Below are positions 1 to 7,204 of a stretch of DNA of 64,000 nucleotides, piece after piece. A program made the position numbers and the translations under genes. The stretch is taken from the NCBI GenBank assembly GCA_031546985.1, contig JAVBJN010000071.1:62001-126000 (forward strand). Direction: 5' to 3'. How positions within the stretch are numbered: the stretch's first letter is position 1; each line of letters begins with the position of its first letter. The notes under the pieces were generated by a model that did no database searches, was not told the origin of the DNA, and saw only the letters and a program-made list of their open reading frames with translations. This DNA comes from JAVBJN01 sp031546985. Its GTDB lineage: Bacteria; Bacteroidota; Bacteroidia; Chitinophagales; Chitinophagaceae.

Positions 1-34
1 AGTACAAATCATTAAAATACAATAAAATACACAT

Positions 35-1408
35 TTATGGAGCCGTTAGTGTGTAGGTAAGCGTTACGCTGTAATCGCCCGCCGGTTTGCTCATCAGCTG
101 GGGCACTTTTGCCGCAGGCACAGAGAATTTAAGCCCTACACTGCGGTCTATTTCGGGAGCAGCACCATCAATGATTTTTTGCGCGGTTTCTGAAAGCGTA
201 ATGGTATTTACACCCGTCTGCCCCGTAGCGGGACCAATGCTAAGAATACCTATGGGCAAAGCATTGGCGCCATTCGTAAGCGAAGGTCCGTTGGCTTTTA
301 CCGTAACGCTGTATGCCGTGGTTTTGCTTACCGTAAGATGGCCCGGCATTTCTACAGCAGCACCGTTAATGTAAGCAGCAGTGGTGTTGAAGTTTACATT
401 TACCGCAGCATTGTTTACCGCTATCTCGCCCATATCGGCCACGTCTACTACAAGTGTAGGCGAAAGCGGTACGGCAGATAAGGTAGGACTTACACGGGCA
501 TCAAATGCTTCGTAACCAAGATTGGCGGTGTAGGTTCCTTTTTTTACAAAATTGGCTTTTAAATTGGCAGGCGTAATGCTAAAGCCTACCTGGCTGGTTT
601 TACTATTACCGGTAACTACGGCAAAGCCACCCGATGGCGAAAGATCCTGGAAGCCGGTGCTGAGGCTGATGGCCGACTGGCCGGTAATCTGCGCCTGCAC
701 TTTGTTTACATTGGTTAAGGGATCGGTGGCCCCGCTATACCCATTGGAGAATATAAAGGTGGCTGCACCTGTTTTAAGCCTTATGCCATGCGCTACCGTT
801 GTGGTTGCTACAATATTTTGACTGCCGCTAATGGTAGTAGTGCGAAAATAGTTGAGGTTATTGACGGTAAGTGTAAGATTGGTGGTGGCAGGTACCGTTA
901 AAAAGGGTTGAATAACCAGGGAGAGCGTGCGGGTAAAGGTGGTAGAGCCGAGGCAAAGCGTGCTGCCAGGAGTAGTAAGAATAAGATCGGTGGTATTGGT
1001 GCCCGCGCTCCAGGCATAATTGGTCATTTCGGAAGCGGGTATCCGGTACCGTATATTGGCCGTACCGTTAGAACCCAGCAAGCCCGCCAGGGCAGAATAT
1101 ACAGTAGCGTCGGATGTGGCCAGCGGCTGTTCGGTGCCTGCGCCAAGCAGGTTTACCCCATCTACACTCACTACATTTATCTTCACTTTGCTGAGCGGTA
1201 CGGCTACCGGACTAAAATTGGCAGTGGCACGCACGCGAATATAGGGCGCTACAGAAAGGAGGCAGGGCGCGTTAAAAGTATTGAGATCAAGCGTAACATC
1301 CGAAGCAATATTGCTGCTGGTAATGGTAAGGGTTGGAGCCTGCCCCAATGCCTCACCAAAACTTCCTAATCCTGCCAGTATGCCTATCCATATGCTGCGT
1401 CTAATCAT
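35..1408 (-). CDS. Secreted tip/adhesin-like protein with C-terminal pilin-like domain
   Basis: 457 residues with a Sec signal peptide (about 1-23, ending ALGQ). The mature protein is Thr/Ser/Asn/Val rich and looks all-beta. Residues about 326-457 align by eye with nearly the whole mature 174-residue protein two genes upstream: both have AVN at the start, a Y-[IV]-NG then GHLTV block, and end in KPAGDY followed by TLTYT. A middle segment (about 180-320) carries a related GTYTANLGY ending, so the protein may hold two subunit-like domains behind an N-terminal domain with two cysteines (C49 and about C152). Its ATG overlaps the stop of the chaperone gene by 8 bases, so it is the last gene of a three-gene operon. 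By analogy with two-domain adhesins of chaperone-usher pili I infer a tip or surface adhesin. No named family was recognised. Inference, moderate certainty. Confidence 0.6.
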   Translation of the reverse strand: MIRRSIWIGILAGLGSFGEALGQAPTLTITSSNIASDVTLDLNTFNAPCLLSVAPYIRVRATANFSPVAVPLSKVKINVVSVDGVNLLGAGTEQPLATSDATVYSALAGLLGSNGTANIRYRIPASEMTNYAWSAGTNTTDLILTTPGSTLCLGSTTFTRTLSLVIQPFLTVPATTNLTLTVNNLNYFRTTTISGSQNIVATTTVAHGIRLKTGAATFIFSNGYSGATDPLTNVNKVQAQITGQSAISLSTGFQDLSPSGGFAVVTGNSKTSQVGFSITPANLKANFVKKGTYTANLGYEAFDARVSPTLSAVPLSPTLVVDVADMGEIAVNNAAVNVNFNTTAAYINGAAVEMPGHLTVSKTTAYSVTVKANGPSLTNGANALPIGILSIGPATGQTGVNTITLSETAQKIIDGAAPEIDRSVGLKFSVPAAKVPQLMSKPAGDYSVTLTYTLTAP

Positions 1409-2237
1409 AAACCAGTTCTTTTTCCGCTACTTTCAGATCCGTTTCCGGGCCGCAATCCAGCAAAGCCACGGCCAGCACATGTTTGTGCCCTTTGAGGGGT
1501 CTGATGTCGAGAAAAACAACCTGCTCTGCTCCGGGCAATAACGAAATGGACCGGCCGGGATACTTTATTTCTTCTCCGGTGTCTTTATCGGTCAGCTCCA
1601 GACGGATGTGCCCGTCGGCAACTACCTCACCGCTGTTCTTAATCTTAACCGCCAGGCGTTGCAAACTATCTGCCGTGCCTGGTTTTATGCCCCGGTCTTC
1701 GAAAGCCACAAAATCGAGTTGCTTGCGCACTTTCATGCCCGGGGTGTAATACACGTGAATACCCATTTCCAGTTTAATGTTGATACCTATCTGGTGCCCC
1801 TGCACATTTTGGGTATATGCTTTTTGCTCATTGAGTTGGGTAAAAAACAGCATAGAATTGGTAACACCTCCGGCAGGCGCGCCATCTGGAATGTGCATAA
1901 ACACGGTAATGTTTGCCTTCCCGCCTGGCGGAATCTCGACCAGATCGGGCACCACCTCCAGCCAGCGGGCATTGGATGTGGGTACTGTGCCCGGCTCGGT
2001 GTATACCTTTTCGCCCAGGCTATCGCGTTGCCAGTCTTTAACAGAGCCTTTAAGAGCTACCGTTGCCGAACCATTGTTGCGCAGCTCCAGCTGCTGGCTT
2101 ACCACCTTGCCGGAATTGCCGGTAAAGAACATTCTGGAGGGAGATACAGATAAGCCTTGCGCCTGTGCCCTATGTAAAACGGGGCACAGGCCAATGCCAA
2201 ATATTAAAGCCAGAATGCTTTTTCGAATCATGCTCAT
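1401..2237 (-). CDS. PapD-like periplasmic fimbrial chaperone
   Basis: 278 residues; signal peptide about 1-27. Two Ig-like halves (about 29-140 and 150-275). The first half has the features of pilus chaperones: LSVSPSRMFF at the start of the mature chain, then LELRNNGSATVAL, a proline-rich PDLVEIPPGGK turn and a hydrophobic strand near NSMLFFTQL. Known chaperones of this fold donate a strand to pilus subunits in the periplasm and hand them to an outer-membrane usher. It lies between the putative minor subunit (10 bases upstream) and the tip-like protein (8-base overlap), which is the expected context. The second half is longer and more charged than in proteobacterial PapD. The start could also be Met3. 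Fold call fairly safe; partner assignment is inferred from context. Confidence 0.68.
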   Translation of the reverse strand: MSMIRKSILALIFGIGLCPVLHRAQAQGLSVSPSRMFFTGNSGKVVSQQLELRNNGSATVALKGSVKDWQRDSLGEKVYTEPGTVPTSNARWLEVVPDLVEIPPGGKANITVFMHIPDGAPAGGVTNSMLFFTQLNEQKAYTQNVQGHQIGINIKLEMGIHVYYTPGMKVRKQLDFVAFEDRGIKPGTADSLQRLAVKIKNSGEVVADGHIRLELTDKDTGEEIKYPGRSISLLPGAEQVVFLDIRPLKGHKHVLAVALLDCGPETDLKVAEKELVYD

Positions 2238-2246
2238 TAATGTCCG

Positions 2247-2771
2247 TTAGTCTACAGCAATGGTATACGTGAGCGTAGCCGTGTAATCGCCAGCCGGTTT
2301 ACCCAGGATAGCCGAGGTAGAAGAGGTAGCCGAAGGAATGTAATACCGCATATCGATGGTGCGGTTGGCCTGGGCCGGCGCCTCATCGATCAGGGTTACA
2401 TCGGTGGTAGCCAGGCTTTGTGCCGTGCTGGTGGTACCTACACCGGTAGAGCTGCTGGCTACTTCTACTTTAACTACGCTTGCGGCAATGGTGTTGGAAG
2501 AAGCCGTAAGGTTGGCCGATCCCGATTTTACGTTTACATCAAAAGCCTGGTTGCTCGTTACAGTGAGGTGACCGGTGAGCGTAGTGTCTCTTCCGTTCAC
2601 ATAATCGCTGGGTGTTGTAAAAGTGAGGGTAACGTTGGGATGGTTTACCGCAATGCTCAATACATCGGTGAGCTTAACGTGCATAGTAGTGGTTCCTGTG
2701 GTTTGCGCATTGGCTGCAAAACCCGCGCACAGCAAGCTGGCGCCAAACACAAACTGTTTAACAAACTTCAT
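2247..2771 (-). CDS. Small secreted pilin-like structural subunit
   Basis: 174 residues; signal peptide about 1-23 ending AANAQ. The mature part (about 150 residues) is Thr/Ser/Val rich, has no cysteine, and is homologous by eye to the C-terminal domain of the 457-residue protein (shared GHLTV and KPAGDYTATLTYT). A small single-domain protein followed by a chaperone and a larger protein ending in the same domain is the usual layout for a major subunit, chaperone and tip. First gene of the operon; a TAnnTTTG-type element lies on the minus strand at 2823-2830. I did not recognise a named family; it is not an obvious FimA/Mfa (type V) pilin and has no lipobox. Function inferred. Confidence 0.6.
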   Translation of the reverse strand: MKFVKQFVFGASLLCAGFAANAQTTGTTTMHVKLTDVLSIAVNHPNVTLTFTTPSDYVNGRDTTLTGHLTVTSNQAFDVNVKSGSANLTASSNTIAASVVKVEVASSSTGVGTTSTAQSLATTDVTLIDEAPAQANRTIDMRYYIPSATSSTSAILGKPAGDYTATLTYTIAVD

Positions 2772-3021
2772 GTGGTTCTGTTTTTGAATGGTTCAATATT
2801 CAGTTTACAAAAAAATACACTGCAAACATAATTAATAATTATTTCAAAATTAAATATTTTAGCAGTCTGAATGTTAGTGTTTTATGATGTTTGAATGTAT
2901 ATAAAAGCACCTTAAACCCTTTCAAATAATTTAAAATCAAAATAAAACAAATACCGATTTAAAAAATCTTAAACATTACACGGCTTGCGTTTAGCTGTAA
3001 CCTGAACCCTGCCGCCATTGC
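2772..3021. promoter_or_regulatory. A+T-rich divergent promoter region of the fibre locus
   Basis: 250 bases between the divergent subunit and usher-like genes, very A+T rich. On the minus strand CAAACATA at 2823-2830 reads as TATGTTTG, matching the Bacteroidota -7 element TAnnTTTG; no clear TTG lies 19-21 bases upstream of it. No confident plus-strand promoter was found. Shared control of the two transcripts is an inference. Confidence 0.4.
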
Positions 3022-5769
3022 ATGAACCACCGAACCGCCATTACCACCATTGCCCTGCTTGTTGCCTGCGCGCGTGCCGCCGCACAGGAAGCCCCTGCTG
3101 TGCAGTTACGGTTCGTCTCCGATACGGTGCATGCCATAGCCGGCGAAACATTTAGCAACAAGGTAGAAGTGCGCAACAACAGCAACCACACCGTTACCCT
3201 GCAACGGACCGCCTCATCGGGCACTACCAAAACCCTGATAGGCCTGCCCGAGCAGCTTACCCTGGCACCTTACAGCAGGCAATCGTACCCGGTAAAATAC
3301 CTGGCCTCGGCCCAAACCTCGGCCCTCAGCGATATTGAAGTGGAATACACCACCAAAGAACCCGTAAAAGTGGCTGGCGCAGCTAAGTTTTACGTAAGGC
3401 AGCGGCAAACAGAGCATATTTCCATTGCCAGCCCCGAACCTATCTATTACCTGGACCTGCGCACCGGTCAGGTAGAGCTACAGGTTAAATGCAGCAACCT
3501 GGGCAATACCGATGTGCAGATAACCCTGCAACCGCAAAGCATGCCCGCCGGGCTTAGTTTTGCTCCTGCTGCGCAAACTTTTTCGCTGGCGCCGGGCCAG
3601 GAAATATGGATGCGCTGCTTTGCACGCTATACCGGCAACAGCAGTTATATTCCCGATTTTAATGTAAACCTGCAGGTGCTCAACGGCTCGGGACAGGTAA
3701 GCGCGCAGCAAATGATTAAAGTAGTAGCGCTGAGCAGCAACAAGACTTTTGCCCCGGCTTACGATAACGGCGCGACCTTAAACCATGCGGTGCAGCTGGG
3801 TACGGTTATCAACAACAACCTGCCTTCGTTTTACCGCCTGCGGGCCAATGGCTCGGTACGCATCAATGAAAACCGGAGCACACTGGATTACAATGCCAAC
3901 CTCAATTACTACACGCCCTCTCCTACCAACTTATCGGGCGTTGAATTATACGATACCCGGCTTACCCTCAACAACCGCAACTGGGGCGCGCAACTGGGCA
4001 ATATTTACGAAAACCTCGACTATACTTTATTTGGCCGTGGCGCCAGCCTGCGCATTAATACCGATACGGGCCGGGCGGTAAACCTTTATTACGTACAATC
4101 GAGGTACACGCTGTACTCAGATGTAAACCCGCCACTGGCCACACCCGATACCTGGGCTGCCAGCTACACGGTAAACGACAACCCCAACCGCCAGAGTAAA
4201 TGGGCTTTGCTGTACAACACCAATCCGCTAACCGGTATTCAGACCGGGTTAATGAGCGGGCAAATGCGCATAATAATGCGGGGGCAGCAAACCCTGGAGC
4301 TGGTAGCAGGCGCCAGTATCGAAAGAAGTAATACAGGTAACGGCGCCACCCAACCCGGCGCAGGCGGTGGTTTTAATTACAACAGCAGATTGCGGAAATG
4401 GGAACTGGCGCTTAACAACTACATCAGCACGGGCTACTACAGCGGCATCCGGCGGGGGGTATTGCTGCTGGACGATCGCATTACAAGGCATTTGAGCAGC
4501 AGCACCCAGGTGTTTGCCCGGTTCAGCACGGTTAATTCCGATCCGCGGTTCCTGAACGAACTGCAAACGGCGGGCAGGATGTACAACAAACTGCTTACCG
4601 CAGAAGCCGGGGTAAACACCCGCATAAGACAACACTTTACACTAGGTATACGACCTTATTTTCAACAGCAGAATGCCGCGAGCATAACCGTGCAGGCACC
4701 GGCGCTTATGTATGCTGCCCGCTTTGCGGTAGACGGCAGGCTTATATTTAACCGCCATAGTTTTTCTTTTACCTCAGACCAGGGCTACCTTTTTGTAAAC
4801 AACAACAATGCAGGCTGGACTCAGCAACCCTCTCACCGCTTAACGGCCAACTACAACTACGGTAGTTTTGGCTTTAACGTATTTGCACAAACCGGGCCTT
4901 ACTACATTACCGAAATATACCCTACCGCTGGCAACACCACCTACCGCTATTACTCCATGGGCCCCTCGCTGCAAACCCAGGCGCTTAAAGGCAGGCTGGA
5001 CATTAACCTGGGCACCCAGGTGGGTTATTACAGCTACAGCACCGGCTGGAGCTACAGCGCCAACGGACAATTGCAATACCATGCCGGACATGGCTGGGAC
5101 GCTTCGGCACAAGTAATCGCATCGCAGTTTAACCAGTTTAGCAATATGCAAACGCTGCTAAACGTAACCAAACGTTTTGGGCATAAAAAAAGTAGCACGC
5201 AAAAACGAATGAAAATAAACCTGTTTGGCGATGCCAACAGCAATGGTGTTAAAGATGAAAATGAAAAATGGCTACAGGGCATTATTGTAGAAACCGGGGG
5301 CGCTACCGCTATTAGTAACACCAAAGGTGAGCTCTCTTTTAAAAACGTACCGGTGGGCAACATTAGCCTGCAGGTATTGCCAGGCTCGCTGTGGAGCCAT
5401 AACCAACCGGTGCAGGTATCGCTGCATAAAAACACAAGCGTAACAGTACCGTTGGTTAAAAGCGGTAAAATTACCGGCAGCATTGTACCCGCTTATGAAA
5501 AGTACCAGCAAAAAGGATTTAACCTCGAGGGTATACGGGTGCAGGTAACCGACGAGCAGGGCCATTTGTACAGCACCCTCTCTGACGAAAACGGCAATTT
5601 TGTTTTCTCCCTACCCGAAAATAAGTACACAGTGTTTATCGACGATGCGGGCCAGCCCTTCCAGATTACCAACCCCAAGCAGGAGATAAAAGTAAGCCAG
5701 GATAAGAGCACCCCCATGACCTTTACCCTTACCGACCACAGTCGTAAAGTAGATGTAAAGAAGTTTTAA
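3022..5769 (+). CDS. Outer-membrane usher-like beta-barrel protein
   Basis: 915 residues; signal peptide about 1-22. Two Ig-like domains follow (about 27-125 and 133-238, the second with a conserved-looking SLAPGQEIWMRC), then a roughly 490-residue region (about 240-730) of alternating polar/aromatic strands with Tyr/Asn-rich turns, as in a large outer-membrane barrel. The C-terminal part (about 735-915) holds two repeats of a Cna-B/SdrD-like fold: FGDANSNGVKDENE opens the first, and SDENGNFVFSLPENKYTV lies in the second. The size and the combination of periplasmic beta domains around one barrel match usher proteins that export pilus fibres, and the gene is divergent from a PapD-like chaperone operon. 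There is no TonB box or SusC-like plug. I could not align a plug domain, so usher function is inferred from architecture and neighbours. Alternative: an outer-membrane receptor of unknown role. Confidence 0.55.
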   Translation: MNHRTAITTIALLVACARAAAQEAPAVQLRFVSDTVHAIAGETFSNKVEVRNNSNHTVTLQRTASSGTTKTLIGLPEQLTLAPYSRQSYPVKYLASAQTSALSDIEVEYTTKEPVKVAGAAKFYVRQRQTEHISIASPEPIYYLDLRTGQVELQVKCSNLGNTDVQITLQPQSMPAGLSFAPAAQTFSLAPGQEIWMRCFARYTGNSSYIPDFNVNLQVLNGSGQVSAQQMIKVVALSSNKTFAPAYDNGATLNHAVQLGTVINNNLPSFYRLRANGSVRINENRSTLDYNANLNYYTPSPTNLSGVELYDTRLTLNNRNWGAQLGNIYENLDYTLFGRGASLRINTDTGRAVNLYYVQSRYTLYSDVNPPLATPDTWAASYTVNDNPNRQSKWALLYNTNPLTGIQTGLMSGQMRIIMRGQQTLELVAGASIERSNTGNGATQPGAGGGFNYNSRLRKWELALNNYISTGYYSGIRRGVLLLDDRITRHLSSSTQVFARFSTVNSDPRFLNELQTAGRMYNKLLTAEAGVNTRIRQHFTLGIRPYFQQQNAASITVQAPALMYAARFAVDGRLIFNRHSFSFTSDQGYLFVNNNNAGWTQQPSHRLTANYNYGSFGFNVFAQTGPYYITEIYPTAGNTTYRYYSMGPSLQTQALKGRLDINLGTQVGYYSYSTGWSYSANGQLQYHAGHGWDASAQVIASQFNQFSNMQTLLNVTKRFGHKKSSTQKRMKINLFGDANSNGVKDENEKWLQGIIVETGGATAISNTKGELSFKNVPVGNISLQVLPGSLWSHNQPVQVSLHKNTSVTVPLVKSGKITGSIVPAYEKYQQKGFNLEGIRVQVTDEQGHLYSTLSDENGNFVFSLPENKYTVFIDDAGQPFQITNPKQEIKVSQDKSTPMTFTLTDHSRKVDVKKF

Positions 5770-5946
5770 TTTTAAATGCTTTGCACGGTTTATGTGCCCC
5801 CTTCAAAGATTTTTTATCGCAATAAAGTTGCCATGCTGCAACTGCCTCCTTTGCCCAATCGGTTAGGCAAATGCTACTCTTCTTTTTTCTCATACTACAC
5901 CAGTGATAGGACAGGACTTAGGGCAGACTTGCCAAAGGATAAAAAA

Positions 5947-5974
5947 GCAGGCCACCCCGATCGGGGTGGCCTGC
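5947..5974 (-). terminator. Intrinsic terminator after the OmpA relic
   Basis: Perfect 12-bp stem (5947-5958 with 5963-5974, GATC loop). On the minus strand it is followed by a run of six T. It lies 25 bases past the stop codon of the decayed OmpA fragment, so it is the surviving end of that gene. Confidence 0.75.
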
Positions 5975-5999
5975 TATAAACGCCTCACTTAACCAAAAG

Positions 6000-6151
6000 T
6001 TACTTCTCTAATATCTGGAATTCCGTTCGCCGGTTTTTGGGTGTTCGGTTTCGGTATATCTGGTACAATCGCTGCATTTTACAACGGATTGGATTACGCC
6101 GTAACCGCCATTCTCTATCCGCTTACCCGCCCTCACCTTTTGTTCACAAAA
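6000..6151 (-). pseudogene. Decayed C-terminus of an OmpA-family protein
   Basis: Reading the minus strand from 6151 gives RIENGGYG, then KCSDCTRYTETEHPK. After a one-base shift in a run of A (near 6029) it continues as NRRTEFQILEK and a TAA stop (6002-6000). The GYG ... C-x-D ... E-x-EH-x-K-NRRTEF pattern is the end of the peptidoglycan-binding OmpA domain common in Bacteroidota. Only about 50 codons remain, there is a stop just upstream (6154-6152), the frame is broken and no start or signal peptide is present, so the gene is dead. The downstream terminator still stands. The rest of the gene appears deleted and replaced by A+T-rich sequence. Confidence 0.72.
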
Positions 6152-6482
6152 TCATTTATCAAGCATTAAAAGCTACACAAACAAATATAGATATTATTTA
6201 ATCAATAATAATATGCTTGTTTTCAATATTTTATAATTATAACAACCCGGCAAAGCATCACATGATCATTATTTTAATATTTATTATTATAATATATAAT
6301 ATGGTATTTTTGATACCCCATTTAACAGGAATAAAAACCCTTTTATACCTGCTTAAATGGTAAATTAAAGACCTGATAATACTAAATTGAATATGTTTAA
6401 TATATAAAAGCAAAAAGAAAACAAAGCAATACGCATTTTGCAACAATGCCACTTACCTACCGGCATTTTGGAGCATAAAAAA
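6152..6482. other. A+T-rich non-coding stretch
   Basis: About 330 bases of A/T-rich sequence with many short ATTA/TAAT runs. The only open frame (64 codons on the minus strand) has low-complexity Ile/Lys content and no homology I can see. I see no gene or RNA here. Confidence 0.5.
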
Positions 6483-6501
6483 GCCTCCCGGAAAGGGAGG
6501 C
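6483..6501 (-). terminator. Terminator of the NarL-type regulator operon
   Basis: Seven-bp G+C stem (6483-6489 with 6495-6501) followed on the minus strand by six T. It lies 30 bases after the stop of the response regulator gene. Confidence 0.8.
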
Positions 6502-6532
6502 AAATGGATTGCAGTAAAAACAAACAAAAATC

Positions 6533-7204
6533 TTAGAGTTCGCTCATTTTAACGATGCCGTTTTTAATGGCAAATTTGATAACGCCTACTACATTTTTGG
6601 CGCCAATGCGCTTGGTAATACTGTTGCGGTACAATTCTACTGTACGCTCAGAGAGGAATATCTCTTTGCTGATCTCCTTGGCGGTTTTCTCTTTACACAA
6701 CAGGCGCACAATCTCAATATCGTTTTGCGAAAACTCAAAATCGGCAATCTTAATCTTCACATTGTCGTCCTTCATAGATACCCGGTTCACAATATGGTTA
6801 CGGGCTTCCTGGCAGAAATACTCCTTACCTTCCATCACGGTATCTACAGCATCCAGAAACTCATTCTGGTCGTCACTTTTCAGCACATATGCGTTTACCC
6901 CGGCGTAAAACATTTTTACGATGGCCTCTTCTTCAAAACTAAAAGTATAGGCAATAATGCGGGTTTCGGGCAGGTGGTAGCGTATTTCTTTTACAATGGT
7001 ATCGCCGGTGGTATCCGGAAAAGAATAATCAATTACTACTAATTCCGGCTTATGTTCCAGGGCCAGTTCCAGGGCAGTTTTGCCTTCGTGCGCATGCCAG
7101 AAGTTTCCCGCTCTCGATTCCAGCAGCAATTTAATCCCATTAATGATCATGATATGATCGTCAATTGCCAGCACACTAATCCTTTTCTCATTTGATTTGC
7201 TCAT
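6533..7204 (-). CDS. NarL/LuxR-family response regulator
   Basis: 223 residues. N-terminal receiver domain (about 8-125): acidic pair in VLAIDDH, phospho-acceptor Asp in LVVIDYSFPDTTGD, and conserved Lys in YVLKSDD. C-terminal LuxR-type HTH (about 155-218) with TAKEISKEIFLSERTVELYRN. Its ATG overlaps the TGA of the sensor kinase gene by 4 bases (ATGA), so the two are translationally coupled and form one two-component pair. It would act as a cytoplasmic DNA-binding regulator phosphorylated by that kinase. Targets are unknown; nothing in the flanks shows a regulon. Confidence 0.9.
   Translation of the reverse strand: MSKSNEKRISVLAIDDHIMIINGIKLLLESRAGNFWHAHEGKTALELALEHKPELVVIDYSFPDTTGDTIVKEIRYHLPETRIIAYTFSFEEEAIVKMFYAGVNAYVLKSDDQNEFLDAVDTVMEGKEYFCQEARNHIVNRVSMKDDNVKIKIADFEFSQNDIEIVRLLCKEKTAKEISKEIFLSERTVELYRNSITKRIGAKNVVGVIKFAIKNGIVKMSEL

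Noticed and set aside
5993..6151. Open stretch on the plus strand that reads like a short membrane protein
   Set aside because: No start codon, and the opposite strand carries the clear OmpA C-terminal relic, so it is only the shadow of that.
6258..6452. 64-codon minus-strand ORF
   Set aside because: Lies in A+T-rich DNA, is mostly Ile/Lys/Phe, and has no homology or regulatory signals.
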